This document shows, in pieces, positions 1 through 5,855 of a DNA stretch of 7,885 bases. The notes beneath the pieces are model-generated. The model had not been told where the DNA came from, did not search any database, and was given only the letters and a program-made list of their open reading frames with translations. Within the stretch, counting starts at the first letter, position 1. Each line of letters starts with the position of its first letter. The stretch comes from Bacteroidales bacterium (GTDB taxonomy: Bacteria; Bacteroidota; Bacteroidia; Bacteroidales; GCA-2748055): contig JANTFK010000136.1 of assembly GCA_024763595.1 (NCBI GenBank), positions 1-7,885 on the forward strand. The letters are read 5' to 3'. The position numbers and the translations under genes were made by a program.

Positions 1-892
1 TCGCCGTAGGATCAACAGTGTCATCAATAGTAATGGTCTGGGTTACGGTTATGCTATTGCCGCAGTCATCTGTTACACTATAGGTTCTTGTTATTATCTC
101 AGGACACGTATTACCATCACTAACATCGGAGACAAACGCAACGGTAGGAGCTGCCGTGCAGTTATCCGCTTCATCAGTTACTACAGTAATATCCGGGGCT
201 GGTACATCAGCTGAGCACTGAACACTTACAGGAGCCGGGTTGCTCGCCGTAGGTGCAAGGTTATCCTGGACTGTAATCGTCTGTACCTGATTTGACGCTG
301 TATTGCCATTATCATCCGTTAAACTCCATGTACGCGTGATAACAATGTTACAAGGATCTGTGTTATCCACAACATCCACAAATGTAGCATCCCCCACACT
401 GCAGTTATCAGCCTCATCCGTTACATCTCCCGTAACTCCCACACTCGCATCATAAGCACAACTGGCATCTGTGAAGATAGTCGTATTGGCAGGAGCTGTA
501 AACGTGGGACTAATGGTATCCTCCACAGTTACCGTAGATACACAAGTAGATTGATTGAAGCTAGCATCCTCAACTGTGAGTATCACATCAACATCACCAC
601 CTGCATCACTACAAGAGAAAGTATTTTTATCCAGGGATAACGTGACTGCACTACAGCTGTCAGACGAACCATTATCAACATCGGATGGAACAATGGATGC
701 ATCCCCGGAACCATCCAGGTAAACAGTAATATTCTGACAAAGTGCAGTAGGAGCAGTTGTATCCGGAGAACATTGCTGCCCAAACAGCTCAATCCCCGGG
801 ATAAAAAATAAGGCAAATAGACTAAAACTCCAGATCAAAAAAGTTTTTAAATATTTGGGTACCGGAAAAACTTGTGTAAGAAAAGAATACAC
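1..892 (-). CDS. Secreted HYR/Ig-like repeat protein, N-terminal part (runs off left edge)
   Basis: This is an open frame without a stop from 967 down to the left edge; 297 residues are visible if translation starts at the GTG at 892-890. Residues ~13-39 form a signal peptide: a Lys-containing start (KYLK), a hydrophobic core (FLIWSFSLFALFFIPGI), then LFGQ before QCSPD. Four HYR-like units follow, opening at 763, 520, 265 and 25 (81, 85 and 80 residues apart). Each opens with an Asp-rich linker such as DTTAPTA, DTISPTF, DNLAPTA or DTVDPTA. Units 2 and 3 share TDEADNC, ITRT and a TDDxGN motif, with paired cysteines. In Bacteroidota such proteins are usually very long surface adhesins exported by the T9SS; that function is inferred. 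The start is uncertain: there is no in-frame ATG, and GTG 964 is an alternative. GTG 892 is preferred because it gives a normal-length signal peptide and follows a purine-rich AAGGGAAAG. The C-terminal sorting tail is outside the window. Confidence 0.85.
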   Translation of the reverse strand, partial: MYSFLTQVFPVPKYLKTFLIWSFSLFALFFIPGIELFGQQCSPDTTAPTALCQNITVYLDGSGDASIVPSDVDNGSSDSCSAVTLSLDKNTFSCSDAGGDVDVILTVEDASFNQSTCVSTVTVEDTISPTFTAPANTTIFTDASCAYDASVGVTGDVTDEADNCSVGDATFVDVVDNTDPCNIVITRTWSLTDDNGNTASNQVQTITVQDNLAPTASNPAPVSVQCSADVPAPDITVVTDEADNCTAAPTVAFVSDVSDGNTCPEIITRTYSVTDDCGNSITVTQTITIDDTVDPTA

Positions 893-921
893 CTTTCCCT
901 TACCATCATAAGATAGCAAAA

Positions 922-938
922 CCACACGTTGGGTGTGG
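922..938 (-). other. Hairpin in the leader of the HYR-repeat gene
   Basis: On the minus strand CCACAC-CCAAC-GTGTGG forms a perfect 6-bp stem with a 5-nt loop, directly followed by TTTTG. It lies 29 nt upstream of the preferred GTG start at 892. It resembles a small intrinsic terminator or attenuator, but the T-run is short. If translation instead starts at GTG 964, it lies inside coding sequence and may mean nothing. Confidence 0.4.
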
Positions 939-969
939 ACAGTTTCCGGTAGAACGGAGCTCACCTCTT

Positions 970-1013
970 AAAAAAATTTTATCCAGATACGTAAGCATTG
1001 CTGGTACCCGGAT
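970..1013 (-). other. Long stem-loop near the predicted 5' end of the HYR mRNA
   Basis: On the minus strand ATCCGGGTAC (1013-1004) pairs over ten positions, two of them G-U, with GTATCTGGAT (990-981) around a 13-nt loop that itself contains AGC/GCT. It is followed by AAAA and then seven T (976-970), and next by the purine-rich AAGAGGTGAG. It starts only a few bases downstream of the transcription start inferred from the -7 box at 1024-1031. It could be a 5' stabilising hairpin or an attenuator. The AAAA between stem and T-run is not typical of an efficient terminator. Confidence 0.45.
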
Positions 1014-1023
1014 CGTCTGATAA

Positions 1024-1050
1024 CAAAACTACTTTCTCAATAAGACACAA
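1024..1050 (-). promoter_or_regulatory. Candidate Bacteroidota-type promoter for the HYR-repeat gene
   Basis: Reading the minus strand, TAGTTTTG (1031-1024) matches the Bacteroidota -7 consensus TAnnTTTG exactly. A weaker ATTG, matching three of four bases of the TTTG -33 box, lies 16 nt upstream, slightly closer than the usual spacing. Initiation would fall near 1017-1020, giving a leader of about 125 nt to GTG 892 or about 55 nt to GTG 964. The prediction rests on motif match only. Confidence 0.4.
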
Positions 1051-1107
1051 TTGATACAAGTTTCGTTGCTTATACGCAATATATATGTGTATGTTACCCG
1101 AAGATAG

Positions 1108-1133
1108 GAAAAATAAAACGGCTTTTCTCCGTT
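1108..1133 (-). terminator. Intrinsic terminator after recO
   Basis: Immediately past the recO stop codon, the minus strand reads AACGG-AGAAAAG-CCGTT followed by TTATTTTT. The stem has five Watson-Crick pairs, with two possible G-U pairs extending it. Its position right after the last gene of the minus-strand cluster and before the promoter of the next gene fits an operon end. Confidence 0.55.
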
Positions 1134-1134
1134 C

Positions 1135-1863
1135 CTACTTATGGAAAAAAGTGTGTAATACCTCCAGGGAACGGATATCTCCCATTCCGGCAACATGGAA
1201 TCTATAATACCGTACCAGGTTATCGAGCACCAGTTTTCTTTGCCTTCCGTTAAAAACTTCTTTCTTAACGGTTTGATAATCATGCAATAAAAAACGATTC
1301 CAGAGTGCGCTTACTTCTTCATCAAGTTCTGTTTCCAGATTGGTCAACTTTGATTTATAAAGCCCTCCGGCCAGATTGAAAAATCTGTACTCTTCCCCGT
1401 AGTTATTTTGTGGATAGAACCCCAGGTGCCTGGTTAGCTGAAACAAGAAAATGATATGGAAATCGGGGGAAGGCTCTGTCAGTGCATCCAGATATTGAAC
1501 CGTATGGATCAGAAAATGTGCCAGCATGGGATTGGGTTCCTCCTCTTTGATCACCCTGTAGAGCACTTCTGCCATAAAAATAGCCTGAGTACTCTTTATT
1601 ATATCGAAAGGCATGGAATTCAGAGGAATAGCACGAGTTACCTCTTTTATTAATTGAATTTCCCTGTTATTTTTGTAGTACACTTCAAGATCAAGAATAA
1701 AAAGGGGCTGAAACAGGTTGGAACGATTTTGCTTTTTTGACTTCCTAATACCTTTCACCATATAAGATTGCCTGCCAAATTGTTCGCTGTAACAATGTGC
1801 CACCAGGCTCGATTCCCCATACCGTGTGGTATGTAATACTATGGCTCTGGTCTTTCTGATCAT
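1135..1863 (-). CDS. recO: DNA repair protein RecO
   Basis: This 242-residue protein matches RecO in length and layout. In the RecF pathway RecO binds single-stranded DNA and SSB and, with RecR, loads RecA at gaps and anneals complementary strands; it acts in the cytoplasm. The N-terminus (about 1-80) is the OB-fold part, beginning IRKTRAIVLHTTRYGESS and containing the basic stretch KGIRKSKKQNRSNLFQPL (37-54), where many RecO proteins carry a G-x-R-K/x-basic...QP motif. The rest is mostly helical. Only one cysteine (C24) is present, so the four-Cys zinc site of some RecO proteins is absent. The ATG at 1863 is the natural start because the conserved N-terminus begins there; no Shine-Dalgarno sequence is visible, as is common in this phylum. 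It is the last gene of the cluster, 67 nt after porZ, with a terminator directly behind it. Confidence 0.92.
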   Translation of the reverse strand: MIRKTRAIVLHTTRYGESSLVAHCYSEQFGRQSYMVKGIRKSKKQNRSNLFQPLFILDLEVYYKNNREIQLIKEVTRAIPLNSMPFDIIKSTQAIFMAEVLYRVIKEEEPNPMLAHFLIHTVQYLDALTEPSPDFHIIFLFQLTRHLGFYPQNNYGEEYRFFNLAGGLYKSKLTNLETELDEEVSALWNRFLLHDYQTVKKEVFNGRQRKLVLDNLVRYYRFHVAGMGDIRSLEVLHTFFHK

Positions 1864-1930
1864 GAAGAGGTGATTGTACTTTAAATTATTAATAAAGATA
1901 AAAACTGGTTAATGGTTATCCCATAGCCTG

Positions 1931-4225
1931 TTAATGAATAAAAAGTAGCTTGGTTACATGCGAAAGCATACCATCAGCACTGGAGAGGTAGATCAAATAG
2001 ACTCCTGTGGCCACCCGCTCTCCCCTGAAGTTTTTACCATCCCAGATCGCCTGTCCCCCCAGCGACCCGGTTTCAAAAACCAGGTTGCCGCCCATATCCA
2101 CAATTTTTACATTGGTTTGCTCAACCAGTCCCTTGATAGCAACAGGCCCGTCATAGGTCTCCCGTACCGGGTTGGGATAGACCACCACTTGGTCGTACCG
2201 GGAGGTTCCCTCCAGTGCATCACCCTTGTAAGAGATAATACCTTTTTCGGTACCAAAAAAGACCTCGCCCGATATCCCGTCTACACAAATATCAATAATG
2301 GTGTTTGAAAGCAGGGGGCTGTTGCTGGCATTGAAATGGTGTATCTCTTCGAATCCATCGTCCGAAACCAGGTAAACCCCGCCACCGGCAGTACCCAGCC
2401 ACTTCCGGTTGGCCCCGTCCACTTCAATGGTCGTGACTATCTGGGTACCCAACAATGGATCTGCCAGGCCGCTGTCATCCTTTCGGGATATCAGGATCTC
2501 CTGTGCATAAACAGAACCTTCGGTGAAAAGCCTCCAGGGGCTGTACATGACAAGTACTCCCTGATTTGTTCCCAACCACAGGTTGCCATTTTTATCTTCC
2601 GCAAAAGAACGCACGTCATTGGTAATAACTTTACCATATTTATCCACCACACTCACTTTCCTGTATTCATCGTCCGAAGTATCATCAATGGTGAGGTTAT
2701 CATCCATGGCGAACAACCCGTTTCCTCCGGGAATAATAACCCACTTATGCCCCGATTGGGAGACAAGGATCTTTCCCAGTGCGCCATAACCGGAGATCTT
2801 GTTGCCGGCCCGGAAACTTTTCCAGGAACCATCTGGTTTCAGTACAGAAATGGGTTCAGCAACCCCTGTGTTGGTCATCCAGAGATTTCCCTTTGGATCA
2901 AAAGTTAAACCACCGATCCTGATAAAGGGTGCACCCGGGTAAATCGACTGCAGCGAACTGTTGTTCTCCGTATACCGGACTACCTCATCTTGCTTGTATT
3001 CCATGAGGCCATAACCCCAGGAACCTGCATATACATGAAACGGATCGGACGGATCAATGGCCAGGCTGAGCAGATCAGCAGCCTCCCAATAATGACTCAC
3101 CTCCCACTGTTCACCGGTAAAGGTCTCCAGGTGAGCAAATACATACTTGTTATTCCATACGCCGGTTACCCCCCCCTGAACAGCATGCAGTACATGCGCC
3201 GATGCTTCCATGTCATACACGGAAGTGGAATAGGGCCCATTAGGTATTATGGCCCATTTACTACCCCCCTGGTTTGTAATCAAACCATTGCCATCATCGG
3301 CAAGCCACAGGGTACCTGTATCATCCATGGAGGCCGACCTGGGGTTTTTGCTTTCCAGCAGTTGAACCACCAGCAGGTCATCATTGATAACATGGGCACC
3401 GGTATCATCCACCAGTATGAGGAAATCGCCGTGATTCAGTATTTCATAACATGTTTTTCCCTTCAAATAATTATAGGTGCTCCATCCGCTACCCTGATTT
3501 AAATACACCTGATCCTGTTCACCTGCCGGATCCCGGTAAGCAGCAAACAACGTATTAGCATAAAAAGCCACAGCGTGAAAAACTTCCGTAGCATGAGGAA
3601 TATCGTCAATGGTTTCCCAGGAATTATAATCAACCAGGAAAGGATCGGACAACAATCCTCTTTTCAGACCATGATCGGTTGCTGCATAAAGATAGGTACC
3701 ATCTGAAGTTACCTGGTTTACCCTGAGTGCTGTTCCATTATCCCCGATGAAATATGTTTCACTGATCTCATTCTTTTCCAGATTTAGCTGAACAATTCCA
3801 AAACCTGTTGAAAGGAATGCCGTGTTATCCAAGTAATAAATATCATAAATGGACTTATCACCGGGTATCTGTTTTTTCATAATATCGGGCAGGTTCAGTA
3901 TCGTTCCTTCCCTGATGATATCTAAATTCGAATTCCTGTAAGCCAGGATCAGGGTTTTTCCCTGATCATTCCACCGCATGGCAGCAACACCATTATCCGA
4001 CAGACCGTCTATTTTAGAGATCTTTACTATAGCGTTGTCTTCCAGACTATAATAGAAAAGCCCCCCCGTTGCCGAACAGTAGACCCTGTCATCTGTCGAT
4101 TCAACCAGGTTACAGTATTGATAAGGCAGATGCGTTCTCCACTGGCCCATTACAGGTTGTCCCTGTATGGGTAATTCCAGATAAAAAATGAGAATGATCA
4201 GGAGATAGTGTAGCCTTTTCAACAT
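1931..4225 (-). CDS. porZ: PorZ-like type IX secretion system protein (beta-propellers plus C-terminal sorting-like domain)
   Basis: The 764-residue length is close to Porphyromonas gingivalis PorZ. In that species PorZ is a cell-surface member of the attachment complex with PorU, PorV and PorQ, and it presents anionic LPS to the PorU sortase. Residues 1-23 are a signal peptide (MLKRLHYLLIILIFYLELP, then IQGQ) without a lipobox. The mature start WRTHLPY, then VYCSATGGLFYYSLEDN and KISKIDGLSDNGVAAM, is the PorZ-type first propeller. Later blades include NLWLGTNQGVLVM, KWLGTAGGGVYLV and VFFGTEKGIISY. Residues ~680-764 form a Por-tail-like beta-sandwich beginning VVVYPNP, with VKIVDMGGNLV, WDGKNFRGERVATGVYLIYL and a short end, KLLFIH. 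PorZ is known to keep its tail, so this domain need not mean it is ordinary cargo. The gene starts 40 nt after rdgB and precedes recO by 67 nt. Other propeller proteins with sorting tails exist, but the N-terminal match and length favour PorZ. Confidence 0.85.
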   Translation of the reverse strand: MLKRLHYLLIILIFYLELPIQGQPVMGQWRTHLPYQYCNLVESTDDRVYCSATGGLFYYSLEDNAIVKISKIDGLSDNGVAAMRWNDQGKTLILAYRNSNLDIIREGTILNLPDIMKKQIPGDKSIYDIYYLDNTAFLSTGFGIVQLNLEKNEISETYFIGDNGTALRVNQVTSDGTYLYAATDHGLKRGLLSDPFLVDYNSWETIDDIPHATEVFHAVAFYANTLFAAYRDPAGEQDQVYLNQGSGWSTYNYLKGKTCYEILNHGDFLILVDDTGAHVINDDLLVVQLLESKNPRSASMDDTGTLWLADDGNGLITNQGGSKWAIIPNGPYSTSVYDMEASAHVLHAVQGGVTGVWNNKYVFAHLETFTGEQWEVSHYWEAADLLSLAIDPSDPFHVYAGSWGYGLMEYKQDEVVRYTENNSSLQSIYPGAPFIRIGGLTFDPKGNLWMTNTGVAEPISVLKPDGSWKSFRAGNKISGYGALGKILVSQSGHKWVIIPGGNGLFAMDDNLTIDDTSDDEYRKVSVVDKYGKVITNDVRSFAEDKNGNLWLGTNQGVLVMYSPWRLFTEGSVYAQEILISRKDDSGLADPLLGTQIVTTIEVDGANRKWLGTAGGGVYLVSDDGFEEIHHFNASNSPLLSNTIIDICVDGISGEVFFGTEKGIISYKGDALEGTSRYDQVVVYPNPVRETYDGPVAIKGLVEQTNVKIVDMGGNLVFETGSLGGQAIWDGKNFRGERVATGVYLIYLSSADGMLSHVTKLLFIH

Positions 4226-4265
4226 CTGAATGGGTTTCTTTTAATACGCAGGTTTCCGGTACATA

Positions 4266-4862
4266 TTACATCTGCATTAAAAAATCAATAAGCTTTTCGA
4301 CTGCCAGCGCCCGGTGACTGATCTGGTTTTTTAGAGAAAGATCCATCTCTGCAAAAGTAAGCTCATATCCTTCAGGGCGAAAGACCGGGTCATATCCAAA
4401 CCCTTTTGTGCCTGAAGGTTCCCGGGTTATTGTTCCGCTCATCACTCCTTCAAACTGATGCTCTTTTCCATTCCATACCAGTGATATTACCGTTCTGAAA
4501 CATGCCGCTCTCTGTTCAATCTTTTCCATCTCCAGCAGCAGCTTTCGAATGTTCCCTGCAGCTGGTTCCATTTCAGGAAAAGTCGGATGACCTATCCGGG
4601 CATACCGGGCCGAAAAGACACCAGGGGCACCTCCCAATGCATGTACTTCCAACCCAGTATCATCTGCAAAGCAATTTCTACCACTTGCCTGGTAAATAAA
4701 CCATGCCTTCTGTGAAGCATTTTCCTTCAACGTGTTGTGATCTTCAGGTATCTCTGTGGATATATCCAGGTCCTGAAGGCCCAGGAGCCGGAACCTCTTT
4801 CCGAGCAATGCCCCGATCTCCTCTAACTTATGCCTGTTATTTGTCGCGAATACAATTTCCAT
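4266..4862 (-). CDS. rdgB: XTP/dITP diphosphatase (RdgB/HAM1 family)
   Basis: This 198-residue cytoplasmic enzyme hydrolyses dITP, ITP and XTP to the monophosphate and pyrophosphate, keeping deaminated purines out of nucleic acid. All family signatures are present: FATNNRHKLEEI (5-16, substrate and phosphate contacts), ENASQKA (47-53), FADDTGLEVHALGGAPG (65-81) with the catalytic and metal-binding Asp67/Asp68, then VFSARYA, ITREPSGTKGFGYDPVF (base recognition) and ISHRALA near the C-terminus. The length equals the E. coli enzyme within a residue. The ATG at 4862 is chosen because the conserved MEIVFATNN begins there. The frame stays open upstream to 4979, but that extension would read through a hairpin and overlap the preceding gene. 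A strong hairpin ends 9 nt before the start codon, which may limit expression from upstream. porZ follows after 40 nt. Confidence 0.95.
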   Translation of the reverse strand: MEIVFATNNRHKLEEIGALLGKRFRLLGLQDLDISTEIPEDHNTLKENASQKAWFIYQASGRNCFADDTGLEVHALGGAPGVFSARYARIGHPTFPEMEPAAGNIRKLLLEMEKIEQRAACFRTVISLVWNGKEHQFEGVMSGTITREPSGTKGFGYDPVFRPEGYELTFAEMDLSLKNQISHRALAVEKLIDFLMQM

Positions 4863-4864
4863 AA

Positions 4865-4892
4865 ACACAAAAGGCCGCAAAAGATGCGGCCT
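4865..4892 (-). terminator. Intrinsic terminator (or attenuator) between the stress-protein gene and rdgB
   Basis: On the minus strand AGGCCGCA-TCTTT-TGCGGCCT is a perfect 8-bp GC-rich stem with a 5-nt loop, followed by TTTGTGTTT. It lies 26 nt after the stop of the universal stress protein gene and ends 9 nt before the rdgB start codon. It reads as a terminator on the minus strand; on the plus strand no T-run follows directly. Because rdgB starts in its tail, it could also act as an attenuator or mask the rdgB translation start. Confidence 0.65.
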
Positions 4893-4918
4893 AAAAATAC
4901 ATATTTTTTTTACCCTTC

Positions 4919-5758
4919 TTATCGGCTTCCAGTGGCCCTGAATCCTCCCTCTATTTTTGCGGGTCTGGGATTCATACACATTACCGGCAAGTTTTCCGGG
5001 TTGGCGAGAATATATTGCTCAGGAGCGCCCAGCATATAATCTACCCATCTGATATCGCGTGTTGCCATGACCAGGATCAGATCGACATTATGAACTTTTG
5101 CAAATTCAATGATCTCCTTTTTGAAACTTTGCTTACCGGTTGAAGTCATAATCTCATACTCCACATCATGTCCCTTCAGAAATGTCTCAATATATTTTAT
5201 ATTGGAGAGGATCTTTCGCCTGAAGCCTTTATCCCTGGCCCTGGATTTCAGGATAATGAACCTGGAACCAAAATTTCTCGACAGGTAGTAAATCCAGTTG
5301 GCTTTTTCTTTGTTTTCACGCTTAAAATCAATGGGGAGTAAAATGGTCTCAATCTTATCTTTGGTAGGTTTCCCCTGGACCACCAGGAAAGGAATGCGGG
5401 ATGAAACAACAACTTTCAGGGCCCTGCTGCCAAAAAGTTTTTGCGCTCCCTTCACGCCATGGGTACCCATAATGATCATTTCAGCTTTCAGCTCTTTGGC
5501 TTTTTCACCAATGGCATGGAAAATCGAACCGGTTGTTACTGCTACATATGGTTTCTTTCCATATTCGGTCCCTAACTTCTCAGCAGCACTCTCCAATTCA
5601 CCTTTTTTGGCTTCTTCCTCCCGCTTATCATGAACAATATGTAATAACAGGATATCCCTTTTGACAGCTTTGGAAATATAAATGGCATGTTGAAAAGCGT
5701 TCTCGGCTACATGCGAGAAGTCCCAAGGTACAATGATTGCTCTTTCTAAGTTTTCCAT
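4919..5758 (-). CDS. Tandem universal stress protein (two UspA-like domains)
   Basis: This 279-residue cytoplasmic protein has two UspA folds in tandem. Domain 1 (about 4-128) starts with RAIIVPWDFS, with Asp13 at the adenine-contact position. It carries the nucleotide loop MGTHGVKGAQKLFGS: G98-x2-G101-x8-G110-S111, one residue shorter than the classic x9 spacing. Domain 2 (about 136-265) starts with IETILLPIDF (Asp144), but its loop is degenerate (MATRDIRWVDYMLGAPEQ) and lacks the GxxG, so only domain 1 is expected to bind ATP. Universal stress proteins act in stress and starvation survival; the target here is unknown. The ATG at 5758 places the first beta-strand at the usual distance. A 12-bp palindrome ends 4 nt upstream of the start. 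The gene is divergent from the propeller sensor and is followed by a terminator-like hairpin, so it may be its own unit. Confidence 0.9.
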   Translation of the reverse strand: MENLERAIIVPWDFSHVAENAFQHAIYISKAVKRDILLLHIVHDKREEEAKKGELESAAEKLGTEYGKKPYVAVTTGSIFHAIGEKAKELKAEMIIMGTHGVKGAQKLFGSRALKVVVSSRIPFLVVQGKPTKDKIETILLPIDFKRENKEKANWIYYLSRNFGSRFIILKSRARDKGFRRKILSNIKYIETFLKGHDVEYEIMTSTGKQSFKKEIIEFAKVHNVDLILVMATRDIRWVDYMLGAPEQYILANPENLPVMCMNPRPAKIEGGFRATGSR

Positions 5759-5762
5759 AACT

Positions 5763-5774
5763 AACTATATAGTT
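5763..5774. promoter_or_regulatory. 12-bp palindrome, possible operator
   Basis: AACTATATAGTT is a perfect inverted repeat located 4 nt upstream of the universal stress protein start codon, inside the 97-nt region shared with the divergent sensor gene. A regulator bound here could block expression of the stress gene. It is AT-rich, so chance is a real alternative. Confidence 0.25.
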
Positions 5775-5806
5775 TGGTAAGGAACGATCGGGTTAAGATA
5801 TTTTCC

Positions 5807-5814
5807 TATTTTTG
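5807..5814 (+). promoter_or_regulatory. Candidate -7 promoter box for the propeller sensor gene
   Basis: TATTTTTG matches the Bacteroidota -7 consensus TAnnTTTG exactly and lies 41 nt before the ATG at 5856. The only upstream TTTG (5773-5776) is 30 nt away, too far for the usual -33 spacing, so support comes from the -7 box alone. Confidence 0.4.
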
Positions 5815-5855
5815 ATATAGTCTACGGAACATACACCCACTGTGTTTCACAAGTT

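Noticed and set aside
1..763. Repetitive DNA that might suggest a CRISPR array or satellite repeat
   Set aside because: The period is 240-255 nt, the similarity is mainly at protein level, and the frame is open throughout; these are HYR-type domain repeats.
583..816. Minus-strand 77-codon frame inside the HYR region
   Set aside because: It is an out-of-frame shadow of the HYR-repeat gene, with no start-site support or domain.
1029..1283. Minus-strand 84-codon frame overlapping the recO end and the intergenic region
   Set aside because: It overlaps the conserved RecO C-terminus in another frame, crosses the recO terminator, and shows no recognisable features.
2336..3502. Long plus-strand open frames (2336-2908 and 2990-3502) opposite porZ
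   Set aside because: They are antisense shadows of a clearly recognisable minus-strand gene; their translations show no domain, signal peptide or plausible composition.
4863..4979. 39-codon N-terminal extension of rdgB
   Set aside because: It would overlap the end of the stress-protein gene and read through the terminator hairpin, and the conserved RdgB N-terminus begins exactly at the internal ATG at 4862.
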